From Lolium rigidum (Eukaryota; Streptophyta; Magnoliopsida; Poales; Poaceae), in assembly GCF_022539505.1 (NCBI RefSeq), contig NC_061514.1, forward strand, positions 217,023,837-217,087,836: 64,000 nucleotides of DNA. The letters are read 5' to 3'. Position 1 is the first letter of the stretch. The number at the start of each line of letters is the position of its first letter. A program made the translations under genes and the position numbers. Below, one piece after another: positions 34,615 to 45,400 of this stretch. The notes below the pieces were generated by a model. That model saw only the letters and a program-made list of their open reading frames with translations. It searched no databases and was not told the DNA's origin.

Positions 34615-35870
34615 AAATTGAGCGAAGCGATTGCAAGACGCCTACACAATGCACGTGGAGAAATATGTAGAGCTATAGGTAGGCTCAATATATGTGGAAC
34701 TACAACCACAAAAGTTGATGTAAAGCTGAAAATCCGTTCAAAATAGTCAAGTGCTGGTTCTAGACTAGACCGTACTAGAGAAGCGAGTCTAAGACACACA
34801 AAAAAAAATCACACGCTAGCAGACAAAAGATATGTAACCCGATGTATATGAATCAGTTTGATAAAGCGGTGGCAAGATACACTTGTAGTTGTGGCTAATG
34901 GAAACGTGTAGCTAATGGAAACCCACGATGACCAAGATTTTTGGAAGGGTGAACGTGTAAGAGCTGCTCAGCAGCGACAAAGCGGTCCCATGTCAGGAGC
35001 GAGGATGCAGATGTATTACTCCAGCTAGAAATAGTAGCAGCGATCAAGTTCCAAGGAACTCTGTTTCCTTATCTCTCCTTTGTATATATGCACTGTTCTC
35101 AGAAAGATAAAACCGGTAGACAACTTGTAACCAAACAATAAAATTTGATCGGCGGCACTTCTTTTTTTTTCTGTTTTCTTTTAACTTTTTTTTTCCTTTT
35201 TCCTTTTTTTTTTCTTTTTGTTCCGTACCGATCCTTTCCAGCCTTGTAGAGACAAAGATATCCCAAACCGAGCGGAAACAAAACAAGAGCTCCCTCACGA
35301 TCTAAAATCTTTCCAAAACAACTACTAGACAGCTATCTGTTTCTTGGGACTTGAACCAGATCCTTGTGAATCCAAACTTTCTAAACAAGACAACGGGGGA
35401 TCTGCTGAGATTCGAACCAACTTGGTTTTACTTTGTCTATACGGATCAAAAGAACAACACGATCTGCTAGGATTGTAAGATGGCGAGCGATAGCGGCTCA
35501 CAAGATCGAATATATATCGGAGTATGCGGCTGGTGGATGAACAAGATGGCGAAAGAAATAATGATGGAGTGTGGCGGAAGCGACGAGGATGACGAGGCAG
35601 AAAAAAAAAGATGGATAGGATTCAGCGGCACGAAGACGTGACTAGAACTCGAAACTCTAAAAATCTAGACACTAGAAACCAGCAACACGACACACGTTGC
35701 AACGAAAATTCAACAAAACAAAAACAAAGTGGTGATAGCAAGAAGGCTAAGACTGGTTTTAGGTGAGGATGAACTAATCTATCTTTTTTTTTGTGGGGCT
35801 TTTTCTAGGTTATAGGTAAAAACAAATCTACACTAGAAAAACTGTAAATCTCACCGAGCAACCTGAAATC
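34615..35870. other. Unassigned stretch, likely leader of a minus-strand LTR element
   Basis: No convincing coding segment on either strand; a 53-codon plus-strand frame at 35480-35641 is all there is. A long polypyrimidine tract lies at 35158-35221. The PBS-like site at its right end suggests that it is the untranslated leader of an element whose 5' LTR is 35881 onward. Confidence 0.4.
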
Positions 35871-35878
35871 TGATACCA
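35868..35878 (-). promoter_or_regulatory. Primer-binding-site-like motif (initiator Met)
   Basis: The minus strand reads TGGTATCAGAT two bases after a CCCTATCA end, the position and form of an initiator-Met PBS. Confidence 0.6.
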
Positions 35879-35880
35879 CT

Positions 35881-36752
35881 TGATAGGGCAAAGGTGGCCG
35901 ATCTTTCGATGAGAGTATGATATCGTCGATTTGTTGGTGGAGTTCGTGCTGGACGATCCGACTACACGTGCAAAGCTCGTGCGCCAATGCAATCGCTAGG
36001 ACAATCTCCGGGAGTTACTGATCTTGCGGATGCACGATCAGCCTGACCAGCGAGGGTCTTAATTCCTACCTGAAATCGAGAACAAGTAAGAACTAATATT
36101 GCAATCAGAATATTGCGGATGAAAGATGAAAGCTTTATTGAATAAGGTGGGATTCCGAATAGTCGGTCTTGTTCTGGGCGTTGGCCTCAAAAGAAGTACA
36201 CGAGAGTTGCAGCGATGGCTAACTTTTAATCTAATCAAAATCCAAGTCTAAACCCTAACCGGCGGCTGACTATTTATTAAGAGATGAGATGCGTCGCCTC
36301 ATGTGCCGTGGCGTCCTCGATGACGTGTTTGGGCCGTAAGTCCTCGCGTGATCGTCATGTATGAAAAGCCTTGGCCTGCATACAATAGCAGGTCACTGTT
36401 TCTATGCCCAAACGCCAGGCTTTGGTCGGCCACTTGGACTACATGGTTGCATCCCTGGATATTTGAGTCCCGCATCCGAACTTCATCTTTGTAATACTCA
36501 TGCTGGGACATATACTTTGGGCATTGCACGTGACCAACTTGCATGGACAAGCACACACATGAACGTATAAATGTTGGCCTTCTAGTCTGCCTTCAGGATA
36601 CGATTTTATATCTTCATGATTTGCTGTCTGCCAATTCGTATCTTGACGCGTGGCTTATACATATACTCCATTTTCCTGCATATTATTAAAGATGGTGTTG
36701 TATTCTTATTCTGTATAACATAAAAATGTAACTGAGAATTATTACTAGAAAT
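35881..36752 (-). repeat. Probable 5' LTR of a minus-strand (Copia-like?) element
   Basis: Its left edge TGATAGGG is next to the PBS. On the minus strand a TATA-like TTAATAAATAG (near 36270) precedes a polyadenylation-like AATAAAG (near 36132), as in a U3-R-U5 layout. The right edge is uncertain; ATCA at 36752 is one candidate. No coding sequence is available to tell Copia from gypsy. Confidence 0.45.
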
Positions 36753-36813
36753 CACCTGAGAAATACATTTTCTTGTACTGCATATGGTCGTATCCGGGGT
36801 ATTCATGTCCACA

Positions 36814-37130
36814 TCACTTAGGCAAGGATAGCAACCAATCTTTAGCTCTTCCTCTTAAGGAGAAAGGAAACAATTTCAGTTTTATAATGCCTCCATCTAC
36901 ATCCTTATACTTTTGCATTTCACAAAGTTCAACAAAACTATTAAGATGGGCAGCAGCGTCATCAGAACTAACACCAGAAAATTGCTCTCTCATAACAAGA
37001 TTTAGTAAAGCAGGTTTAATTTCATAAAATTCTGCTGTATAGTAGCAGGTGGAGCAATAGGAGTGCATATAAAATCATTATTATTGGTGCTAGTGAAATC
37101 ACACAACTTAGTGTTCTCAGGAGTATTCAT
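36814..37130 (-). pseudogene. S3 gag fragment (autonomous-type)
   Basis: The start ATG is at 37130 (MNTPENTKLCDFTS). The frame shifts near 37020 into YEIKPALLNLVMREQFSG, SDDAAAHLNSFVELCEMQK and LFPFSLRGRAKDWLLSLP, the start of an Athila-type capsid domain. It ends abruptly at 36814 where sequence of another element begins. It shows that the same LTR and leader exist in a version with a normal gag, presumably the autonomous partner of the short family S elements. Confidence 0.7.
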
Positions 37131-37367
37131 TTTAGCAGTAGTAAATAAAGCAAACTAAATAAAGTAAATGCAAGTAACTATTTTTTTTGTGTTTTTAATA
37201 TAGAGAACGCAAACAAGATAGTAAATAAAGTAAAACTAATAACTAATTTTTTTGTATTTTTGGTATAGAGAGCAAACAAAGCAGTAAATAAAATAAAGTA
37301 AAGCAAGAAAAAAACAAAGTAAAGAGATTGGATGTGGGAGACTCCCCTTGCAGCGTGTCTTGATCTC

Positions 37368-37829
37368 TGATGCGTGTAGTTGACACGTCCGTTGGGAACC
37401 CCAAGAGGAAGGTGTGATGCGCACAGCGGCAAGTTTCCCTCAGTAAGAAACCAAGGTTTAATCGAACCAGTAGGAGTCAAGAAGCACGTTGAAGGTTGAT
37501 GGCGGCGGGATGTAGTGCGGCGCAACACCGGAGATTCCGGCGCCAACGTGGAACCTGCACAACACAACCAAAGTACTTTGCCCCAACAAAACGAGTGAGG
37601 TTGTCAATCTCACCGGCTTGCTGTAACAAAGGGTTAACCGTATTGTGTGGAAGATGATTGTTTGCAGAGAAGACAGGTAAAAACAAGTATTGCAGCAGAT
37701 TTGTATTTCAGTATTAAAAGAATGGACCGGGGTCCACAGTTCACTAGAGGTGTCTCTCCCATAAGATAAAAGCATGTTGGGTGAACAAATTACAGTCGGG
37801 CAATTGACAAATAGAGAGAGCATAACAAT
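37368..37829 (-). repeat. S3 5' LTR, truncated
   Basis: It matches the first ~460 bp (left part) of the LTRs at 49672 and 54961. It breaks at ATAACAAT, followed by TGATAAGGG. Confidence 0.85.
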
Positions 37830-37845
37830 TGATAAGGGCTAAGCC
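37830..37845. repeat. 16-bp start of a C3-type LTR before the gap
   Basis: TGATAAGGGCTAAGCC is the exact reverse complement of the C3 LTR end (GGCTTAGCCCTTATCA at 48605-48620). It is either the 5' start of the C3 LTR with palindromic termini, or an inverted LTR end. Confidence 0.6.
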
Positions 37846-37945
37846 NNNNNNNNNNNNNNNNNNNNNNNNNNNNNNNNNNNNNNNNNNNNNNNNNNNNNNN
37901 NNNNNNNNNNNNNNNNNNNNNNNNNNNNNNNNNNNNNNNNNNNNN
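37846..37945. other. Assembly gap (100 N)
   Basis: 100 N. It hides at least the 5' LTR, leader and gag end of C2a, and most of the C3 5' LTR. Confidence 0.99.
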
Positions 37946-37967
37946 CCACGACACTACGGCGCCACCG

Positions 37968-39884
37968 ATGGAGGACGACTTGGGAGGTGATGGAGTTGAG
38001 ATGGTTGAGCATGGGAACTTCCCTTCAACCAAGGAGGCGCATGGAGATGAGAAAGTCGAGCCTACTCCTATATGCTTGATCAATGAGTTGGTACCAATCC
38101 CATGTGAGCATGAGAGCCACTTAGCCCACTTGAGTGAGAGTGATAGTGAGTTGAGTGACTTCCACCCCATATGTGAGTTTGAGTGCTTCCGTTTGGAGGA
38201 CATGAGTGATACACCAAGCGAGTTGAGAGAGGTAGATGATAGGTCCTTGGAGGACATTGCATTTGCTAACACATTAACCTCTCCCTCTATGGTGTCTTCT
38301 TATGTTGCACTAGGTTCCACGGAGGATGAGTTCCCGATCATGGAGACGATGTACATGGTGCATGAAGATGATGATATCTCACCATGCTTGCTCCAAGATG
38401 GACATGTCGACCACATGGATCCTCCTACTTCCACAACACCTACTTCAAATGAGTCGGCCGACAAAGGTAACAACATAGGTGTTGATGATGCCATGATCCC
38501 ACTAGTGGACATGATGACTTATGAGTGCATGCATGATCTTGATGATACATTTGCTACGTCACATGCTACTTTCATTTTCCCATGCGATGCTTTGCTTGAT
38601 AACATTGTTGATCATGTGGAATTGATTGATTGTGATACCATTACCATGCCATGCTATGAGAGTTTCACTTTTTCCCCGCTTGCTTGCAATGATAATGATT
38701 ATGATCATACTTGTGTTGTGCCACCCTTGATGAACAATTGCTCTTTACATAGGGTTGTCGACAACAATGATAACATGTTGCACATGCTTTGCCCAAAATG
38801 TTTGCACCATTCCATGATCCTTGCATCCAAGATTGTGAACAATTGCTCTTTCTTATGCTTGGTATGCAAGAATGCTTCTTTCATTGTCCACGAGATGGCA
38901 CCCATAGCATTCTCACTTTTTGATGATCCTGAGTTACCACATGCCATAAATGCACCTTCTTGCCATATGCACCATCGCCATGCATTTCATACTATCTTGA
39001 TTGACACTAATGGTGATGTGCACAAGACATGGAACATCATGATGGATGATGTGTTCCTCTACCATGCATACACGCTTTTTGTTTTCTCTTTTGTGTGTAT
39101 AGGTACCCGAATGACAACTTCCACCGCCACGGAGCATGAGCTCACGAAACGCGCAATTGAGAGCTACCCCAACAAGGACCTAACCCGCGGGAATCACACC
39201 AAAGGGTATGTTCCCACAAGCCTTCGCCCTCGTGTGTTTCCGACTTGCCTTGTCGAGTTTCCGGTTTGGTCCAACTCCTTGTCACCTCTTTTGCCTCGTA
39301 TGCAACATATCTTGAAACATCTTGTTGGCACAATGGTTGTTGTATGTCTTGATGCTTTCATCATACACTCCGACAATCTCAAGGACCATGTCATACATGA
39401 GAGAGACACCTTATGCACCTTGTCCCACATGTCACACAAAAAGTTGCTCTTCTTTGGATTTCTCATTTCATCTTTGGCAATTGCAATGGATTCTTTCACA
39501 CTTGAGGACACTCATACTCGGCTCAAGCCAACCATACTCTCCCAAGTTCGAAGTCTCCATCGTTTTGCCATTGCACATAACAATTTTGCCCCAAATTTTG
39601 CCGCCGACACTTGCCTTTTGTTTGTTCCACTTGTTTGGGACAATGCTACACCACACATTTTTGACACCTTACAACTCTTACATGCACAAATTTTTTCCCT
39701 ACCACATTTTGGATACATCGACACTCTTTTGGTTCCCATTTTTGCCAAATGCCTCTTGGAGAAACGACTTGATGCTTCGTGTTTTATTGAGAGCCTTTTG
39801 TTCGCCGATCACAAATTTGGCATGCACAAGCTTTCCATTCGCAAGTTGTTTTTCCCCAAGCTCTTCTTCGACCGCGACTTTATC
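37968..39884 (+). pseudogene. C2a family C protein, split near its C-terminus by C2b
   Basis: Open from the gap; the first Met is at 37968 but the frame is already open, so the true start is lost. It is closely similar to C2b residues from about 425 on: METMYMVHEDDDIS, VDDAMIPLVDMMTYECMHDL, CxxC pairs (MLCPKCLHH, SFLCLVCKN), MMDDVFLYHAYTLF, HELTKRAIESYP. The RT-like relic follows: LKHLVGTMVVVCLDAFIIH with CLDA where RT has YFDD (residues 460-463 counted from 37968), then ILSQVRSLHRFAIAHNNFAP. C2b entered at DRDF|I; the remaining 30 or so codons lie at 46932-47022 with GEEEQESRTTLPQ. Confidence 0.75.
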
Positions 39885-40914
39885 TGATGCAGCCCCGCCT
39901 ATCGTCGACGCTACACCATGGCCAAGGAGTCCCCCAAGTGGACCAACAACACAAAACCCCGCCATATATGTCAAGGTGAACCCTTTCCTCTCTATGGTCG
40001 ACCTCAACACCAACGTGAATGGTATGCTACCTCATGCCTATCATCATTGTGTCTATAGGTGCCGACATCGACAAGAACCAAGAGAGAAGGAACTCCCATG
40101 GTGCAAGGAAGAGGAGAAGAAGAAGGAAAGAAGATAAGAAGGAAGAGGAAGAAGAGGCGGGAGGAAGAGGCCCAGCCTGGCCGGTCCAGGACCCGGTCAG
40201 ACCGGACCCATAGCCGGGCCGTCCGGTCCCAGGCCCGGTCAGCCGGGCGCCCAGCCGAGCGCAGCTCCCTCGTACCGGGCGAAGACCGGAAACCTCGCGG
40301 TTTCCGGTTTCCGACCGGTCGACCGGACCCTTGACCGGACAGCCCGGTCACGAGCCCGGTCGGATCGGACCCTTGACCGGACAGCCCGGTCACGAGCCCG
40401 GTCGAGCCGGACCCCAAACCGGATCCGACGGGAATGACCCACCAAACTGCCTTAACTTATCCATTCGCGTACTGTTCGCCCTTGCTGGCCTTGTATGCCT
40501 ATATATAGACCCAAGGCACCCCCTTACCTCTTTAGACAAGATTTAGGCTTAGACATGGATTTGAGCTTTGTCTCCCTAGGGTTTCATCCCCTTTGTATCA
40601 AGGCTACCCTTGTTGGATGATTGGATTTGTGAGTGTGAGATTCTAGTGCTACCCACTCTCTCTCCCACTCCTTGATTCATCTCCCTCACCGATCTCTCAC
40701 TCCGGGATTCTACTTCGCGTCTCTCCCGGGTTGATTCTATTGGCGTGGTCCATCGAGCCACGAGGGTAAGTATCGATTGTATCGGGTTGGTGTGCGTGCG
40801 TGAGTTCTTCGTGTTCTTCGTGTTCATCGTGTTCTTCGCGTTCTCCCTCTCTTCCTCCTTGGATTTTGGGTCAACCGCAAGATCGGGCCACAAACGGGGT
40901 CTTAGACCTCATCA
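39885..40914 (+). repeat. C2b 5' LTR (1030 bp)
   Basis: TGATGCAGCCCCGCC to GGTCTTAGACCTCATCA. A CCGG-rich tract lies at 40180-40425, TATA (CCTATATATAGACCC) near 40498, and the terminal GGTC-TTA-GACC hairpin at 40898-40908. Confidence 0.94.
40495..40512 (+). promoter_or_regulatory. C2b LTR TATA box
   Basis: TGCCTATATATAGACCCA, conserved at the same place in the C2b 3' LTR (near 46508), C2a (near 47532) and, in form, C1. It marks the U3/R transition. Confidence 0.7.
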
Positions 40915-40916
40915 TA

Positions 40917-40930
40917 TGGTATCAGCAGCC
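40917..40930 (+). promoter_or_regulatory. C2b primer-binding site
   Basis: TGGTATCAGCAGCC, two bases after the LTR; it matches initiator-Met tRNA over the first nine bases and then diverges. Confidence 0.75.
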
Positions 40931-42463
40931 TTTGGTTTCCGCGGATTTGACCCCCCACCCATCCAATTTCGTCTCTAAAAATTTTCCCCAAAAATCCCCA
41001 AAAAATAGCCCTAATTTGCCTCTTGACCGATCTGCGATTTGGTTGCGTTTTGAGTGGTTTTGGTCCATGGATTTGGTGTTGGAGTGCTTGATCTACCATC
41101 TCCCCAACTTTTAGCCCCCAATTCCATCATTTCCCTTCGTTTTGGTCGATTTGGCTTGATTTCGCTCAAGAACAGGAGAGAGAAAATCTGTGCCCCGCGA
41201 AATCCGGTCGACCGGGCTCCAACCGGGCCAGTGACCGGACAGCTCGGCACCGAGGCCGGTCAACCGGGCGCCGAGCCGGGCGCTGACCGGGCGCCAACCG
41301 GCGCCAACCGGGCCGGAACCCGGTCAACCGGGCTGTAGACCGGGCAGGCCGGTCCAGGGCACTGGTCAGCCGGGCGGAAACCGGACGCCACCTCCACCGC
41401 CACCTCCGCCAACCACCGCCACCCTCTCCGCCGCCGGCAAGCACCGCCACCCTCCCCAAACCACCGGGAAACATCACCGCGGCTCCATAACCTCCGCCGC
41501 AACCGCAAGGGCGTCGACACCACCCACCACCGGCTTACCACCGCCACCGCCGCAAGCTACTTTGACCGTTTTCTTCCGCTAACTTGTGTTTGCTTGTTCC
41601 GGTTTGAGTGCCTTGTTTGTGAAACTAACACGCAGCTCCGAAGCAAGCGACGACATCCGAGGCACCCCGGACTTGCAACCGTACTCTTGACATCACCACC
41701 TTCATCGCAAGTTGTGTGTTCCGACACCGCCTAACATCTAGGTATAACTTGCACCCCACCTTGTAACCCCTCTTCTTTTGCGATCTATCCTATCGAGCAT
41801 TGCTTATTGAGTGTTGCGAGACATTGCACGTGGCCCCGATTGTGAGGTGTGTGTGTAGTGTGGAGTCAAGCTTCTAAGCAAAACTCGTGTGGCAAGATAG
41901 CAAAAGCGAGCTAACGCTTACATAGTGCGAGAAAAAGCCGCCAAAACACAAAAAGAGCAAAAGTGTGCAAGTGCCACCAAATACAAAAGAGAAAAAGCTT
42001 TTAAGCAAAAGAGAGATAAGAGAAGAGAGGCTACGTGTGAATCTTGTTGTCTCTTCCTTGCAACCGAAGCTTTGATCTCTTCTTGTGTTAGTGTGACACC
42101 GAGCACCCTTGCTTAAGGGCTTCATACACTTTTCCGCTCATTCCTTGGTCGCACTAACCCCGTTCATCTCGTGTGTGTGTTCCACATCTTTTCCGTGTTT
42201 ATAGTGATCATCGCTTTAACATTTGATTTTTGGATTTCCACCACTCTTGACAATACACTTGATCTTGGATTTGTCTTTTGGCTTTCCACAACACCCGCCT
42301 AACACCATATTTGCTAGCTTTTGCGTGTGGTTTTGCGTGTGTTCCCGATACACTTGATCTTACTTTTGACTTGGTGGATGGCCTCAATACTATCTTACCT
42401 TGGTAAGAGTGCGAGGTAGTCTCCTTCCACTAACATACACCATATAGATACCATCGTGCTAAC
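40931..42463 (+). other. C2b leader, non-coding
   Basis: A second CCGG-rich array (41205-41390), a Pro/Thr-like GC-rich part, then the leader block conserved in C1, C4 and C3 (TAGGTATAACTTGCACCCC near 41740 on) and purine runs. Confidence 0.75.
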
Positions 42464-45400
42464 ATGGATAGCGAAGATGAAGATACGGAGGAGTACATGG
42501 AGCACTTCGAGGAGGATACCTCCTCAAGCACCGCGGATGTGGAGGAACATGTGGAGCCCTACTCCGACTATGACTCCCAAAGCATCACCGACATCTCCGA
42601 CATCGAGGAGCTCGACAACGACCATGGCTCCCCAAGCATCACCGACATCTCCGACATCGAGGAGCTCGACAACGACCATGGCTCCCCAAGCATCATCGAC
42701 ATGGACGACATGGTGGAGCACCACCTTGAGGACGACCTCGCCGAGCTCTACATCGACAATGGTTCATCAAGCATGGACGACATGGTGGAGCAACGCCACG
42801 TCTACGACATCGACAACGTGACGGAGCCTCTCCTCGACTCCACCATGAGTAACGTCGGTGCTCCTTCATACCCCTACTTGGCAAATGGAGCTACATATGA
42901 AGATGGAGGACCTCCACGAGGGCACCATCATATGGATCGTCAAGAGCGTCCCCATCATGAGCGTCATCGACACACTTCTCCGAGTTCCATAAGGCGCCAC
43001 CATGAGAGTGCTTATGCACATGATCATCTACGGCGAGTTCATCATATGGAGCATCAAGAGCGTCCCCAACATGATCGTCATCGACACTCTTCTCCAAGAT
43101 CCACAAGGCGCCACAAGCACTATGCCAAGTCGCATGAGCCATCATCATCTCGGCATGGCAAGGACCGTCGTCGACTCACACCATCTCATAATAGTCGTCG
43201 ACCACTACCACCTCATGGTCTACATCGACATACGTCACCACACGAGCCTCGCCGCCACAAGCCACTTCATGAGCGCCATCGACCAACATCTTCCACGGAT
43301 CTTCGACGACACTCATCAAGACATGGTGATGAAGCACGAAGACGAGAGCCTCGACATGAAGGCGACAAACACCATGATAGGGTGCATACCACTCCAAGGA
43401 TGGCAAGTGCACATCGAGCATACCTTCCTCATAAGGCGACTTCCACCTCTTGTGCCACCACCACAATAGCATCTACCTCGTCACGTGCCTATGGACTCCG
43501 ATGCTACAAGTGCAAGCAACAAGGCCACCCTCCACGGGAATGTCCCAATCTCCTATGTGAGGTGTGCAAGGCCAAGGGTCACGTGGCATGGCAATGCACA
43601 ACGCCAAGTGCCAAGACGCTCTACTTCGACAAGCTACAAGCACAAGCCCCCAAAATGCCTATTGCGGCCACACTTCAAGATGAAGAACTCCAAGGCCATC
43701 GCAAGGAGGATGTGGATCCGAGCCTAGCTCTCCTCATCACTACGGCGCCACCGCTTGAGGATGACTTGGGAGGCGATGGAGTTGAGCATGGTGAGCATGG
43801 GATTCTCCCTTCACCTACGGAGGCGCATGGAGTTGAGATGGTTGAGCATGGGATTTTCCCTTCAACCAAGGAGGCGCATGGAGATGAGAAAGGCGAGCCT
43901 ACTCCCCTATGCTTCATTGATGAGTTGGTACCAATCCCATGTGAGAATGAGAGCCACTTAGCCCACTTGAGTGAGAGTGATAGTGAGTTGAGTGACTTCC
44001 ACCCCATATGTGAGTTTGAGTGCTTCCATTTGGAGAACATGAGTGATACACAAAGTGAGTTGCGAGAGGTAGATGATAGGTCCATGGAGGACATCGCTTT
44101 TGCTAACACATTAACCTCTCCCTCGTTTGTGTCTTCTTATGTTGCACTAGGTTCCACGGAGGATGAGTTCCCGATTATGGAGAAGATGTACATGGTGCAT
44201 GAAGATGATGATATCCCACCATGCTTGCTTCAAGACGGACATGTCGACCACATGGACCCTCCTACTTCCACAACACCTACCTCAAATGAGTCGGCCTCCA
44301 AAGGTAACAACATAGGTGTTGATGATGCCATGATCCCACTAGTGGACATGATGACTTATGAGTGCATGCATGATCTTGATGATCCATTTGCTACTTCACA
44401 TGCTACTTTCACTTTCCCATGTGATGCTTTGCTAGATAACATTGTTGATCATGTGGACTTGATTGCTTGTGATACCATGACCATGCCATGCTATGAGAGT
44501 TTCACTTTTTCCCCGCTTGCTTGCCATAATGATCATGTTTGTGTTGTCACACCCTTGATGAACACTAGCTCTTTCCATAGGGTTGTCCACAACGATGATA
44601 ACATGTTCCGCATGCTTTGCCCCAAATGTTTACACCATTCCATGATCCTTGCATCCAAGATTGTGAACAATTGCTCTTTCTTATGCTTGGTATGCAAGAA
44701 TGCTTATTTCATTGTCCACGATATGGCCCCCATAGCCTTCTCACCTTTTGATGATCATGAGTTACCACATGCCAAGAATGCACCTTCTTGCCATATGCAC
44801 CATCGCCATGCATTTCATACTACCTTGATTGACACTAATGGTGATGTGCACAAGACATGGAACATCATGATGGATGATGTGTTCCTCTACCATGCACACA
44901 CGCTTTTTGTTTTCTCTATTGTGTGTATAGGTACCCGCACGACAACTTCCACCGCTACGGAGCATGAGCTCACGAAACGCGCAATTGAGAGCTACCCCAT
45001 CAAGGATCCAAACCATGGGAATCACACCAAAGGGTATGTTCCCACAAGCCTTCGCCCTCGTGTATTTCCGACTTGCCTTGTCGAGTTTCCGGTTTGGCCC
45101 AAGGCCTCGTCCCCTCTTTGGCCTCTTTTGCAACCTATCTTGAAACATCTTGTTGGCACAATGATTGTTGTATGTCTTGATGTTATCATCATACACCCCG
45201 AGAATCTCAAGGACCATGTCATACATGTGAGAGACACCTTATGCATCTTGTGCCACATGTCACACAAAAAGTTGTTCTTCATTGGATTTCTCCTTTTATC
45301 TTTGGCAATTGAAATGGATTCTTTGACACTTGAGGATACCCATACTTGGCTCACGCCAACCATACTTTCCCAAGCTAGAAGTTTCCATCTCTTTGCCATT

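Larger units (their letters stand above)
36813..37829 (-). mobile_element. S3: 5' end of a family S element with Athila-type gag
   Basis: On the minus strand: partial 5' LTR (37829 to 37368), leader, then a gag start. The leader matches that of the composite at 54730-54930, but the sequence TCTCCCCGGC...GCT with the PBS is deleted. The gag differs entirely from the composite's ORF. Confidence 0.75.

Noticed and set aside
35480..35641. A 53-codon plus-strand frame (MASDSGSQDRIYIG...)
   Set aside because: Too short, no homologue I recognise, and it lies antisense to a presumed leader; could be chance.
42456..42821. A 121-codon Ser/Thr-rich frame
   Set aside because: Shadow of the acidic repeat region of the C2b ORF in another frame.
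44870..44900. MMDDVFLY as an RT YxDD active site
   Set aside because: It looks like YxDD, but the flanking residues do not follow RT order; the CLDV site about 100 residues downstream does, with the correct palm and thumb context on both sides.
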